DNA of 64,000 bases from Sepiola atlantica (GCA_963556195.1 OY744520.1:155818607-155882606), one strand, 5' to 3'. Positions 51,344 to 63,016 are shown, counted from the stretch's first letter. A program made the numbers and translations. The notes: generated by a model from the sequence alone, not told the origin.

Positions 51344-52387
51344 TTCACAGACTGCAGTGTGTGAATGATATGATTATGGTCAACATTAACCTTATCGTGA
51401 CCAATCGTTAAGCTTGTCATTAATCTAGTTTTCATCCAAACTTGATCTTGTTTTTTTCACTAGAATTGACTAGCTTCTAGGTTTTCTTGAACATAAAGAA
51501 ATTAAAAGTGGATCCAGTAGAATAAAATGTATTCAAAATAGGTGTGGTCATTATTATAATGCCCTCCATTGACTTTGAATAACCATGACTTTTTTATTTA
51601 AAACATATATTCATATGTTTATACCTAAAATGTAGCAAATAGCACAAGGATCTAAAAATGTAGATATCTCGAAATGAGTGTAATACATAGAACGGTTGAG
51701 CAGCTTGAATTGATATAAATGCTAATTGAGTAACGCTCCTCATGCCGTTTATCTCGACATAACTTTTTTAAAATTATAAATATAATCTAAAGATGGAAAT
51801 ATCGTAAAGGATAGGCTGATTCCAAATACGTTAGTATTAAAAAGATGTGTGCCATAGAAACAGAGGTGCGTGACTTTTAGGAGAAAAAAAAATAAAAAGT
51901 GATAATTGACTTTTGAAGTTAAATTCTTCGAGGAAAATACCTAAAAATGCAAAACTGAATATTGATGCCACATTTTTAGATGAAAGAAAGCCTTAAAAAT
52001 ACCAAATTTAAAATTATCTTTACTAATGAAGGACATGAATAACAATTGGCTATGTTGGAGATATTAACTCTTGGGTATGTTGAAAATGGTAACCTCAAAA
52101 TATGTGTATCTTTTTCTATTAGTTTCGTATTTTTATCTTAGCGATGAAAGCAAAGATGTTACTTATGAAATTGAAACCGTGGGCTTTTTCTATATGCTTT
52201 TTGTGGAAAATTTAAAAACATGTTTATATAAATATTGTGTTAAATACATAATACTTTTTACAATATACATATTAATTTTATATCGAACTTTAAGACTTTA
52301 AAAAATATTTGATTATTTTATATTTAAATTGTCGATAAATCTGTAGATACATACACTCAGGCCCCTCCCCTACACAAAAATGAGGTT
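49551..52387. other. Spacer
   Basis: No gene recognised. A small perfect palindrome, ATCATTCACA...TGTGAATGAT, sits at about 51340-51370 directly after the 51.3-kb TA array. Confidence 0.45.
51255..51341. repeat. Compound (TC)n(TA)n microsatellite
   Basis: About 30 bp TC then about 57 bp TA. Confidence 0.95.
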
Positions 52388-52525
52388 ATCTTTTTATGCG
52401 ATTACGTGTTGGGAATTAAAAACAATTATTTCAGAATTTAGAGTGTTGTATATTAATTTAACGTAAAATTATCGTCTATTTCTGGCCGATCGCTATCGGG
52501 ATAGCGTTTTAAGAGCATATAATCA
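52388..52525. mobile_element. Fold-back MITE-like element, half copy
   Basis: ATGCGATTACGTGTTGGGAA corresponds to the terminal repeat of copy 3, followed by AACAATTATTTCAGAATTTA, ATTAATTTAACGTAAAATTA and GCGTTTTAAGAGC, the left arm and centre of the family. The right arm is absent. Confidence 0.55.
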
Positions 52526-54809
52526 TATTCTATTGCAAAGGAATATAAATTGTGTTTTTTGGGGGATATAAATCTATTAATCCTACCACTAACCCTAAGT
52601 AAATGTGCAAACAGTCCGCTTAATAAATCACTTAAATCTATCAATAACCTTAAATCCAAGTTGCAACCCAAGAAATGTAACTAGAACGGTTACATACTTT
52701 CATGGTCTTTTGTAGTATCAATTTATGTATAATTTTGTATTTTTTGTTCAAATAAACATTGCAAAGTGTAGTATCTGGTTTGATACTACCCTTCATTTTT
52801 TCTGTCCTCGGTCAGTGAAGGAGAAATCTTTCTAGACTAAGACATTTTTCATTTTTGTTACAATCCAGAGTTCCCCTTTATAGAGATCTGTATTTTCCAC
52901 ACATTATAAACCGATCTTATGTTTCCATCGGTGCAACAGAGAATTCGGCAATGGAAAATTCGGCAAATGAAAATTCGGAAAAGGTAAATTCGTCAATTTT
53001 TTAAAGTAGGAAAATTCGGTAATTATGAAATAATAATCGATTGAAAATAGATTTCACCACCGTTCTTGCGAGATATATAATTGTAAATACGAGGCTAACC
53101 CCCTCAACCAAAAAATAACACTTCTTGTATTATCTTTTCGGTATTTGTGCAGATTACGGACGTGGTTATGTTTTAGATAAGATTTTCAAGTTGAATTCAA
53201 TTTTTACGATATATTTTGTTTATTTAATTGTTAGGTTAAAGTGCAGAATTCATTAGAAAAGCCCCTCTTTATGTTAAAAACGGCTTTTTCAATGATGTTA
53301 TTATTTAAACCTGGTCCGGAAACTACAAAAGTACATTTCATTTTTTTCTAATTATTATATTAATAAAAAAAAGTAGTAAAGTAAAACCCATATTATAAGA
53401 TTAATACATTATAATGCATTTAAGTAGCTTCGTAACCAAGTCAGTCATTTTAATATTTTGTTAATAGTTTTAATAATAAATCCATTACTTCGTGTTCGGC
53501 ATTTGAAAATAAATTTAGAAGTATTTAAACTGTCGAATAGAAACATATTTAAACTTGCTTTAACATTCTTAGAAAACCTTCTTTATTTTAAAAGCTCCCG
53601 CAAGATAATATTTTAGAATTACTGTTTGAGGGGGATATAGTTGTATAAAGATCGTACAAAAAAAAAAATATTTTAGAATATTTAGGTTCTTTGATATTAG
53701 AGCGGTACGCACGAAAATGTTTTTGTTGATTTTGGGATACCGTGTGCTACACGATATCGATAAATATTAAAATTGAAAAAAAGTATTTTTAATAAGTTCA
53801 AAATAATAATTGACTTGTAATTGACGCATGAATGTCTACTCAGCATAGTAAGAAATTCTTTTTTTTTAATATTGAAAATAAAATAAAATTGGAAGAATTG
53901 AAAAACATGAACATTTTGAAAACATTAGTGCTCTAAATTTTACTAACAATTAATTTCAAATATATGGTAGGGCAAAAATATTTTTAAAAAACAATTAAAC
54001 ACCCATGATGTTCACATCCACACATCATCCACTATACGACGTCATCGAAGTTTTACTTACAGACAATTATTCAGTTTTCAATTACACTTTCGAAAAATAA
54101 AATGTAATTTTCACAATTAAAGTTTATATTTTTAATTAAAACAAAATACAAACATATTTGTCGATATTAAATAAATTTGAATATCATTTTAAAATCAGAT
54201 AGGAAATTACATCTTATTGAGACCAGTTAAAACTGTTAAAGTAACTTTTTAATAAAATTAGATATAGTCTATATACATCTTTTGTTTAAAAATATACACT
54301 TAAAGTTAATATTGTTGCTAACTTCATGTTTATTACAAAATGATTTGCTGTGATATTTTCTCTAAAGGCAGTACCGAATAATGTAGCAAGGCTGCCCAAA
54401 ACAGGTATATGTTTTGAATAATTATTCTAAATATACTCATTTCTTCTAAATAATGTTAATGACATTAGTTAGTATGTTTTATTTTTTTATGAAAATAACG
54501 AAGGAAAGTTTGAATTAATTAAGTTTTGTTAGCTGATGAGAACAAATAAATTCATAATGGTTATTGGTTCAACTCAATAAGCCATTGTTACTAATATTTC
54601 CACCAACTCAAAGTGTAGCTGACTCAAGGTGTACCTGGTCACTGATGCTTTGGGATCTTGTAATTTGTTCTTTTTTAAAGTATCATGAACTATACATTGT
54701 ACACTCTCAAACAGCAATGCCTTAAAAATTGGACTAGACTGATGAAGTCGAACGCATGTGTATTAACATATTTAAATATAAATCTTGACAAGTTCAGAGC
54801 AAGGAATTG
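52526..54809. other. Very AT-rich spacer
   Basis: No gene. A degenerate tandem of AAATTCGGCAA-like words occupies about 52940-53020. Confidence 0.45.
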
Positions 54810-55129
54810 AATTTAAAATCGCCAACGACTTCCTGGAACAATGCGGCAAAAAATTCTATGCGCGTTTCTCTACTGTCTTTTTAAAATTCTCTTCCTTCTC
54901 CAGCGTTTTGTTCATTTGCGTTTGACGCCTGAAGATTATTCGACGATGAATCAAAAACGTTTGTGAAACATGTGAAACCTATTGAACATGTATTAATGTT
55001 GTTTTTATTTTAATACAAAAAAGACCATCAGAAAAAGTGAACAAATGAAAAAGGTATAATTAACCAGACGAATTCTGTTATTTTAAACAATGATTTCATA
55101 AATGGGAAAATGCTGCCTAAATACACACA

Positions 55130-55132
<3 letters not shown>
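54810..55132 (+). mobile_element. PLE tail, plus strand (family of remnant 2)
   Basis: Same tail as 38758-39068: GAATTTAAAATCGCCAACGA, GCGCGTTTCTCTACTGTC, the hairpin CCTGAAGATTATTCGACGAT then GAATCAAAAACGTTTGTG (54928-54967), and GACGAATTCTGTTATTTTAA. It ends at (TA)n from 55133. It begins inside the tail, so the copy is strongly 5'-truncated. Confidence 0.75.

Positions 55133-55191
<59 letters not shown>
55133..55191. repeat. (TA)n beside PLE tail
   Basis: About 59 bp of pure TA. Confidence 0.95.
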
Positions 55192-55193
<2 letters not shown>

Positions 55194-55886
55194 AGGTCGA
55201 AGGCGAACGGCGATAAATCAAATTTCTAGTTAAACATTATTAATAAAGGGGTAAATATATCAATTCTGGACATAAACTATAAGCTTTATTTAATTGAAAG
55301 CAAGAATAAAATCATGCGGATATTACATTATGTAAAACATGATTTCATTGTGTTATAGTGTCTAAATGCTGCCTTTATTTCAGTGATAGATTCGCAATTT
55401 TGTCAAGTGCCGTTATCGCGTTTTGTATTCGACATCTTCATATATTGTAAATATGAATACTGCATTAGTACGGAACGCAATCATTGCCGCGATGTGCATG
55501 AAAAATTGAACCTGAACCAGACTTTACTCAAATAAACTGGCGAGAGAAACGTCATTTGCCTGAAAGAAATATCTGTTTAAAGAAGATTTCCGGAAATAAA
55601 AAACTACATATTAGTATAGCTATATTTACAAATATATGAAACTATAGTGAACACACATGATACTCTACGAAATATTTATTTCATGATGATCCAGTTATAT
55701 TTTAATTCATGGAGTTAATTTTTAATGTTAATGTCCTTAAGTTGTGGGAAAGTTAAATAAAATAAAGGCACAAGCGATAAATATTATTTAGCTACCATTC
55801 ATGAAAGAGTAAAACTTTTACAATATATCGAAGAACAATTTCTTACTAATTAAAATAACGGCATAACGCAGTGCACGCGTGTAAGT
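55192..55886. other. Spacer, no gene seen
   Basis: No family signature recognised. Confidence 0.45.
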
Positions 55887-56032
<146 letters not shown>

Positions 56033-56039
56033 GTTATAT

Positions 56040-56225
56040 AGACGTTAATTTACTACCCCGATTTCTAGACAATGCGTGGTAGAGCATTTATACGCGCTTC
56101 GGCTAGATAGTCAAACATGGCTTTCGTCGGGGTTCGACTCGTGTGACCGGCAGGGAGTGTCTCTACCCATACCGATGGTTGTAGGTTTGGGATGAAACAA
56201 ATGTGTATATGTTTTTTTTTAAAAT
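56040..56225 (+). mobile_element. tRNA-like SINE, copy 1
   Basis: TGGTAGAGCAT (about 56077) fits a pol III A box, and GGTTCGACTC (about 56133) fits a B box (GGTTCGANTC). A GTGTGACCGGCAGGG block and a non-tRNA body follow, ending in TGTGTATATG and a T run. The spacing between boxes is tRNA-like. tRNA-derived SINEs are common in molluscs including cephalopods. No ORF. Repeated at 56384. Confidence 0.6.
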
Positions 56226-56383
56226 AATATTCATTTATAGATATGTATCCAAAGTATTTGCATGATAGAGCCTTTTAAGTAAAGTTGAAAACAAGACGTC
56301 AATCAGTGTAATGCATAACTCTAGAACCCGCATAATGACTGCTCTCGACATTTGGCTAGATAGCCGCCGTATTTGCTATTTAG

Positions 56384-56565
56384 ATGTTAATTTACTTCCC
56401 TATTTCTAGACAATGCATGTTTGAGCATTAGTACGCAGTCCGGCTACTGGATTAAACATGACTTTCGTATCGGAGTTTAAATCGTGTGACCGGCAGGGTT
56501 GGCTCTTCCAATAACGATGCTTTCAGATTTGGAATGGAACCCATGTGTATGTGTGCTCATTTTGA
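56384..56565 (+). mobile_element. tRNA-like SINE, copy 2
   Basis: Aligned with copy 1 along its length: TTTCTAGACAATGCATG, GAGCATTAGTACGC, AAACATGACTTTCGT, CGTGTGACCGGCAGGG, CCATGTGTATGTGTG. Here the B box has decayed to GAGTTTAAATC. Its start is 344 bp after copy 1, in the same orientation, so the pair may be a local duplication. Confidence 0.6.
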
Positions 56566-56591
56566 AAAAAGAATTTAGTTTTATATGACTT

Positions 56592-56593
56592 TA

Positions 56594-56672
<79 letters not shown>
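56592..56672. repeat. (TA)n between SINE and PLE tail
   Basis: About 81 bp of TA with one TACATA. Confidence 0.95.
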
Positions 56673-56676
<4 letters not shown>

Positions 56677-56884
56677 AAAAATAATAGAATTCGGCTTTTT
56701 TATTATACTTTTTTTTCTAGTTGTTCTGGTGGTTTTTTTTAGTAAAATAAAAAAATATAAATATTGAAGGTTTCACAGGGTTCACGAACGTTTTCGATTC
56801 TTCGTCGAATCATCCTCAGGTGTCAAAAGCAAATGAACTGGAGATAGAAGAGAATTTTAAAAAAAACGGCGAATAAACACACAA

Positions 56885-56885
<1 letters not shown>
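56673..56885 (-). mobile_element. PLE tail, minus strand (family of remnant 2)
   Basis: Leftward from 56821: CCTGAGGATGATTCGACGAA then GAATCGAAAACGTTCGTG, with a perfect GATTC/GAATC stem, the least mutated hairpin of this tail family here. It ends at (TA)n after CTATTATTTTTAACAA, about 35-45 bp earlier in the family sequence than the tails at 37.57 and 55.13 kb. Confidence 0.75.

Positions 56886-56887
<2 letters not shown>

Positions 56888-56915
<28 letters not shown>
56888..56915. repeat. Short (TA)n
   Basis: About 28 bp of TA at the 5' end of the preceding minus-strand tail. Confidence 0.9.
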
Positions 56916-56919
<4 letters not shown>

Positions 56920-57059
56920 AAAAACTAAAACTATATACTAAAGATGTCTAAATCTGCCATTTTGGATGAAATCGCGATACATTGCTGAAATATGTAATAT
57001 ACAGTATCTAAATAAATTATATATATATATCAACTATATATATATCAATTATAAACATA

Positions 57060-57430
57060 GTAGACTCTACTTCCTTAGCAAGCCACATACCCCACCTTAA
57101 CCCCACACCAACCCCCCCACATATTTAAAAACGACAAAAATCAGAAATGAATAATTACATTAAACCCCTCCATTATACACTACTTCAAAACACATTACAA
57201 CAACCTACCAACCCACTCGAATTTACCACCCACCTCCACACCCAACAAGTCTCGATGAATCTATAGATATATACCCACCCCACTAAACCATCAAATCATC
57301 AAAGTATTACCTAAAATTCTCAGCCTCAAAAGCCTCTTAGTCATACTAGCAATTATACTCAAATCACCTCCCACCTAAACCCATAACTATGATAGCTATT
57401 AACTCTAATACCACTTATATTGATCTAATC
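57060..57430. other. G-depleted, C/A-rich tract
   Basis: The plus strand has very few G while C is abundant (for example CCCCACACCAACCCCCCCAC at about 57100). No tandem period and no open frame. Origin unknown. Confidence 0.55.
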
Positions 57431-57591
57431 ACAATTACTTAATCCTTCGACTACTATCTTGAACACTTAATTATTGTCTTGATTATTGATAGTAGAACTA
57501 TAAAAGCTTACCATCACTTGCAGACTTATTTCGCCTAATGACTTCACAAATAAGAAGATTATAACAATTACCATTATTATTACTACTACTA

Positions 57592-57592
<1 letters not shown>

Positions 57593-57635
<43 letters not shown>
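57593..57635. repeat. (TTA)n microsatellite
   Basis: About fourteen TTA units, with related ACT/ATT words on both sides. Confidence 0.95.
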
Positions 57636-58387
57636 GATACTATTGTCACTGCGACTATCGTAGGTACTATTGGCATTATTATTATTGTTATTATAATTGT
57701 TTTTATTAATACTAAAGATAGTAACACCATCACACTTCTTTTATATAGTAATTCCACTAGTATTAATTTTAGTATCATATAATTACTATTAACTAATATT
57801 ATCACAACAAAATTTGCTACCGGTACTGAGATCATTGTAAAATCTATAAATAATTACATTGAAATAGAATGCAAAAGTAGCAATTAATACCCTAAATTAA
57901 AATTATCAAAAATATTTTTATCTACACGATAATCACCTATTACAACAGAAATGACAGTTATAATTTCATAATTTAATTATTAAATTAAACCTACCCGACC
58001 ATCTGCCCCGGTTGAAATTTAGGTCACGATGACTCAGACACAAGATATCACCCCACCCAACTTTCTAAAATATCACTTGTTGGAGTCTCCCCACCACCCT
58101 TTCCTGTCCTCGCTATAGGCTAAGCGCCATCTTCGTCCCCTCCCTTTTATGCATCTTCAATTTCCGGTTGAGGTTGAATTTAAGATTCTAGGCAGTGATT
58201 CCATTTAAAGCTTGAAGAGTTGGCTTTCATTATAAATGCTAACGAAACAACATATATATATTGTCGGAATTAATGGAATAAAATCACCAACAAATAAATA
58301 TATTTTGCTCTGAATTTTCATTGAGAACTCTCATAAACCCAGTTTCAACTTCCTCCGGATTTATACCCTCTGGATATGTGTAACAAG

Positions 58388-58392
<5 letters not shown>

Positions 58393-58465
<73 letters not shown>

Positions 58466-58496
58466 ATGTGTGTATGTGTGTGTGCGTGTGGGTGTG

Positions 58497-58531
<35 letters not shown>
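58393..58531. repeat. Compound TA-GT-TA microsatellite
   Basis: TA to about 58459, GT-rich to 58500, TA again to 58531. Confidence 0.95.
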
Positions 58532-58532
<1 letters not shown>

Positions 58533-58954
58533 TCACTACTAAATACTGGGTATTAACGACAATACAAATAAACCCAGGTCGACAGAACAATCGATATTCG
58601 GAAATCTTTATCAAAACACAGTAATCATAAGAATTCTGAAAATATTCATGAAATTGATGTGTGCAATTCCTGATAAAGAAAACTCGATTATTTCGTTATA
58701 CCCACATAAACTTGACATTATCTTCTAGAGATGACCGACTTCGTGTCGTCATTAGCATCATGCAGCAAGTCTGAGGTGAAGTTCTCAATAATGTTTTTGA
58801 TATTGTAGAACATTTGTTAGATGCAACATTTTAAAAGTTTTGAGTACTTTAAGCGATAAGCACTCACGTTTTTAAAATACATATCTAACAACACATTTAT
58901 AGTTATTGTATACAATACATTTGTTTATTACTGAATTAATTAAATCTCTCTCTT

Positions 58955-58978
58955 TATATATATATATATATATATATA
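58955..58978. repeat. Short (TA)n
   Basis: About 24 bp of TA after a short TC run. Confidence 0.9.
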
Positions 58979-59258
58979 AACCACATATAGTTCTATTCAG
59001 AACGCTAAGATGCTTATCACTTTGCGAATATCTTTTCAAAAAGAATCGCTTTTGGTACAGTAACTGTTCACTAGTAGACTGACTTACATTTTGAAAAACA
59101 TTATTTGTTAGATGAATTAACCTTTGGATTTAACTATATTTTGTTTATTTACATATGCTCTGTTGTTACATCATTGGACTTTCAAATGGAAGAGGTCGTT
59201 ATACATGATGAATAAAATGTATATGCTAAAATATATTTACGAACACACACACACTCAC

Positions 59259-59261
<3 letters not shown>

Positions 59262-59332
<71 letters not shown>

Positions 59333-59355
59333 CTGTGTGTGTGTCTGTGTGTGTG
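59262..59355. repeat. Compound (TA)n(GT)n microsatellite
   Basis: About 57 bp TA then GT with GTCT interruptions. A separate short TC array is at 59405-59422. Confidence 0.95.
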
Positions 59356-60077
59356 ACTGAATTGAATTGTCGACGGAAACCATTATTTTAATTAAATAGG
59401 TGAACTCTCTCTCTCTCTCTCTTACATCATACACACTAGCAATACGGCTAAGCCAGCTTAAACGTAAACTTTTAATGATTGGGGTACGACTGAATGTTTG
59501 ACAGACTCGACTGGTTTTAAATCGTATATGACGACGTAGAAAATCGTTACAGGTTTCAGATCTATTTTTGGAATGAGGGGTCAAGATTTATGCCAACTTC
59601 TGATGTGACTTTTTTTACTGCCTTTTAACTTGCAATTCTTTTTAACCAAAACTTCTTCTTGGGTATTTCTTATTTTCCTTTCTTCTGTTTTGGATTGATA
59701 GGTTTTTCTATGACTACAAAATTAACAATTTCTCTGAAGATCAGCGATGTTAAAATAAAAACTATACATTTTTCATAACTAATCTTTCGAATGTGCGTAA
59801 GATATGAATACACTGAAAACAAAACAAATACATAAGTAATCTGGAAGACCCAAGAAACGAAACAGGTATTCTTCGAAGTAGAAAAATACGGAAATTGAGA
59901 CAACTAAAGAAATAACGATTATGATAACTGATTCATTTTTGCCTTTTGTCATTGGAATATTACTATAAAGTATCTATGTTCTGAAGCTTGTGATTAAACT
60001 TCATTGATCTAGGAATTTAAAGCAATTTCGGGGATTATTAAGAGTGTATACCTAAATATATAATTTTTTTATAAAAA

Positions 60078-60081
<4 letters not shown>

Positions 60082-60132
<51 letters not shown>
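60082..60132. repeat. (TA)n microsatellite
   Basis: About 51 bp of TA. Confidence 0.95.
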
Positions 60133-60134
<2 letters not shown>

Positions 60135-60434
60135 ACATATGTGTGTGTAAAAAATGCGAACTAAAAGTGTTTGCATGTATATTTATTAATTGATGTCTTA
60201 AACATATTTTTCTGTATTTCACAAAAACGAAGGTATCTGAATTTTCACTATAGCATTCTTCCTCACTTTATTGGCATGAAACTAACTTGGACTTAATATA
60301 ACCTATATTTAAACCACTGACGCCTTAAAGCCGTGTTTAAAACTCATTGAAAATGATCGGCTAATTAATTCTGGATTAAAACTTGTAAGTCCAAATATAC
60401 GAATATATGAACATACTTAACTATATAAAGATAC

Positions 60435-60435
<1 letters not shown>

Positions 60436-60499
<64 letters not shown>
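60436..60499. repeat. (TA)n beside possible PLE tail
   Basis: About 64 bp of TA. Confidence 0.95.
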
Positions 60500-60501
<2 letters not shown>

Positions 60502-60655
60502 TTGATTACTGTACGACAACCGATTAGCGTAATTAAATAATTTATTTGCTTCTTACATTATAAAAAGTAAGACAACTAAGACGTGTCACTTTCACAATTT
60601 ATGGTGTCTATAGTTCCGACGTTCGAGCCATAAAATGGCTTGGATAAACATACAC
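60500..60655 (-). mobile_element. Possible PLE tail, minus strand
   Basis: Leftward from about 60645: AAGCCATTTTATGGCTCGAA then CGTCGGAACTATAG, i.e. stem GCCA/TGGC followed by a CGAACGTC in place of GAAACGTC. The CTGATGA part is not recognisable. It lies about 110 bp from (TA)n, like the other tails. Confidence 0.45.
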
Positions 60656-60685
60656 TTGCGAGTTTGCAAAAGCCTGCTTGTGATT

Positions 60686-60688
<3 letters not shown>

Positions 60689-60743
<55 letters not shown>
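60689..60743. repeat. (TA)n microsatellite
   Basis: About 55 bp of TA, directly left of the first 110-bp direct repeat. Confidence 0.95.
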
Positions 60744-60746
<3 letters not shown>

Positions 60747-60850
60747 AAGTCTGCAATATCTTGGATTTAGTTAGTTTCTCTAGGAATTTAAACTGCATTT
60801 AATTTATTTATTCATTTTTTTTTTGTTAAAGCTTCTTTAGACTATATATT
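60742..60850. repeat. About 110-bp direct repeat, first copy
   Basis: Contains ATGTTAAGTCTGCAATATCT, TTGGATTTAGTTAGTTTCTC, AATTTAAACTGCAT and AAAGCTTCTTTAGACTATAT. The second copy is at 61505-61620, about 763 bp downstream. Confidence 0.85.
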
Positions 60851-61049
60851 GGGTATGTAGATCTTCATGGCTAGGTTTCCTTCCTCTTATCTACTTACCT
60901 TTCTGATACCTAAGATACTTAAGCTTCATTTTTTTATTTTTTTTATTTTTTAATGTAACTTCAATTCCTATATAATTGTATTGCTAGCTACCATATTGCA
61001 GAATGGTTATTGAGTGTAGTGTTTAGATAGTATTATTATTTTTTTTTTC

Positions 61050-61050
<1 letters not shown>

Positions 61051-61133
<83 letters not shown>
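61051..61133. repeat. (TTA)n microsatellite
   Basis: About 27 TTA units. Confidence 0.97.
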
Positions 61134-61504
61134 GTTATAACTAATGTTATTTGATATGCAAATTACCATATAATACTGTAGTCTTAAGGGTAATATATTA
61201 TTATTATTCTTTTATTATTATTATCATTATTATTATTTATTTATTTATATATTAGTGAGATTTTAAGCTGAATTATTTCGACACTTGATTATTGGGAAAA
61301 TGGTAGTTTAATCAGTAGTATTGTAGAGCCATGAATATTATAACTGTCCTGTTTTTAAATCTCCGAAACAGTTACATGGTAAACAGCTGATGATCCCGTG
61401 TTAATATTAGACGCTTAAGGTCTCCTGTTTTTTTTTCACTGTAAGATACTTAACCCCCTCTTTTTTTAATTTTATTTACTTTTTTTCCATGAATTTTCCA
61501 ACGA

Positions 61505-61612
61505 ATGTTAAGTCTGCAATATCTTGGATTTAGTTAGTTTCTCTGGGAATTTAAACTGCATTATATTTATTTATTTTGTTTGTGTTTTGTTAAAATGACT
61601 TAAAGCTTCTTT

Positions 61613-61620
<8 letters not shown>
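61505..61620. repeat. About 110-bp direct repeat, second copy
   Basis: Same landmarks as 60742-60850, with a small insertion (TGTTTTGTTAAAATGACTT). It runs into (TA)n on its right, while the first copy has (TA)n on its left. Confidence 0.85.

Positions 61621-61683
<63 letters not shown>
61617..61683. repeat. (TA)n beside PLE cap
   Basis: About 67 bp of TA between the direct repeat and the inverted PLE cap. Confidence 0.95.
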
Positions 61684-61685
<2 letters not shown>

Positions 61686-61769
61686 GAAAAAAGAAACAAT
61701 GTTTCAGACAATATGTACAAATAAAAATGGAATAAAGAATAAGCAATTCAACAACTAACAAAAATAAAC
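61684..61769 (-). mobile_element. PLE tail end, inverted cap of remnant 3
   Basis: 61729-61769 (GGAATAAAGAATAAGCAATT...) is the inverse of 62702-62742: 41 bp with a single mismatch. The outer 45 bp (61684-61728) have no partner, because the other side is interrupted at 62743 by the Gypsy LTR. Confidence 0.75.
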
Positions 61770-62176
61770 ATTTACAAACATTTACAAATGCATAAAAACA
61801 AAAATAAAGTCCTTTCATCACCCACTACAGCTGGAATTTATACTATTCCCTGCGCCGACTGTGGAAAAATATATTTCGGCGAGACACAACGTCCGTTAAA
61901 GAAACGAATATATGAACATAATCGTGCCATAAAAACGGCGATACCTCAAATGCACTATGCACTCATATGATCTCTTCCGGCCACCACTTCAATACCCATA
62001 AGGCAATCCCTATCAAACATATTCATGACACCAAACTTCGACGTCTCACAGAATCCTGTCTGATCCTATGTCATAAGAACACCATTGCCCAAAGACAAGG
62101 TTTCTATAATATTGCTTTTCCTTCGGCTAGATCGATTTTATACGAGATGAATCTAAATGAATACGACTCTGGCTAA
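61770..62176 (+). pseudogene. PLE GIY-YIG endonuclease remnant 3
   Basis: The open piece from 61788 has AGIYTIPCADCGKIYFGETQ (GIY near 61833, Cys pair C-x2-C, then the second strand YFG) and LKKRIYEHNRAIK. A frameshift near 61945 moves the rest to another frame, where HMISSGHHFN, RLTESCLILCHKN and LNEYDSG end at 62176. This is the nuclease of a second PLE group, different from remnants 1 and 2. The GIY and YIG-type strands, Arg and His-bearing helix are visible. RT is missing. With a single frameshift it is the freshest PLE remnant here. Confidence 0.82.
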
Positions 62177-62742
62177 CTTTTACCCTTGTCTCTCTTCTTC
62201 CACGGTCCCCTCCTCCCCTGCCTCTTTCTCTTCCCTTGTTTCGTCCCTCGACGTTAACTGCCCCAATTACTACTAATCCTGTAGACTTTTGACGCTCTCA
62301 GCCTGAATTCAATCAGCAGGCGATATCTCAGCAGTGATTTTTTCTCTCTCTCTTTTTTTCGACAACAACATGTCGATTTACCCTTTCTCACGTTTGCTCT
62401 CGCTTTCTCTTCTTCTTCGTTTCGTCTTCTTCAACTGACGTTCTAAAGATACTGGTTGATTGGTATCTCTTTCTTCTTCTTCCTCTTCTTCATCTTCTTT
62501 TTCTTTCTCTTTTCATAACATTCCTCGCATTCCTTTTTCTCCTCGTTTTGTTGTTCTCTGCACGTGACATTTTCTTCCAATCGCATTCTCTGTATAAATT
62601 TGAAAACTTTTCCGTTTTGAAATAAAGTTTATTAACTGATCGAGAATGGTCGTATCTACGGCCGAAATATCTCGGTGGAACTTTACAAGATGAGTTTTTG
62701 AGTTTATTTTTGTTAGTTGTTAAATTGCTTATTCTTTATTCC
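62177..62742 (+). mobile_element. PLE tail of remnant 3
   Basis: Begins pyrimidine-rich (TCTTCTTCTTCTTC at about 62465-62505), then AATAAAGTTTATTAACTGAT and hairpin GGTCGTATCTACGGCC with GAAATATCTCGG (62648-62675). It ends exactly at 62742, where an LTR begins. The last 41 bp pair with the cap at 61729-61769. Confidence 0.75.
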
Positions 62743-63016
62743 TGTTGTGGTGGCAACCACTCATTTGCATATACGAATAACGTTACACTATAAATGGCAA
62801 GCCTAGATTGGCCTTAGAGTGTGTTATCTAAATGCCACCGGAAGTGACGCCGAAGAGCGTACATGTCCTCCCACCAAGACTCTCTGACTCGACACCTTCA
62901 TTTGTACATACTGTAAATATACATTTTCTTTAATACACTTATTATTGCATTCTCCGTGTTGTTTGCGTCTTCATTGTATTCCTCACTAATTGTGGTTCAA
63001 CCTTGCAACCACAACA
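62743..63016 (+). repeat. 5' LTR of Gypsy element C
   Basis: Starts TGTTGTGGTGGCAACC and ends CAACCACAACA, so TGTTGTGG and CCACAACA are matching inverted ends; length 274 bp. Inside are ATTTGCAT (62763) and a TATA box, CTATAAATGG (62788). A primer site follows. The LTR drives transcription of the element. Confidence 0.85.

Larger units (their letters stand above)
57840..60435. other. Spacer with microsatellites
   Basis: No gene recognised between the listed microsatellites. Open frames at 58345-58614 and 59670-59903 (both minus) have no motif. Confidence 0.45.

Noticed and set aside
56077..56145. True tRNA gene
   Set aside because: A and B boxes are present but I could not fold acceptor and anticodon arms, and a second copy with non-tRNA body exists; SINE fits better.
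57060..57430. Nuclear mitochondrial insert
   Set aside because: Composition alone is suggestive, but I recognise no mitochondrial gene text; kept only as an unexplained skewed tract.
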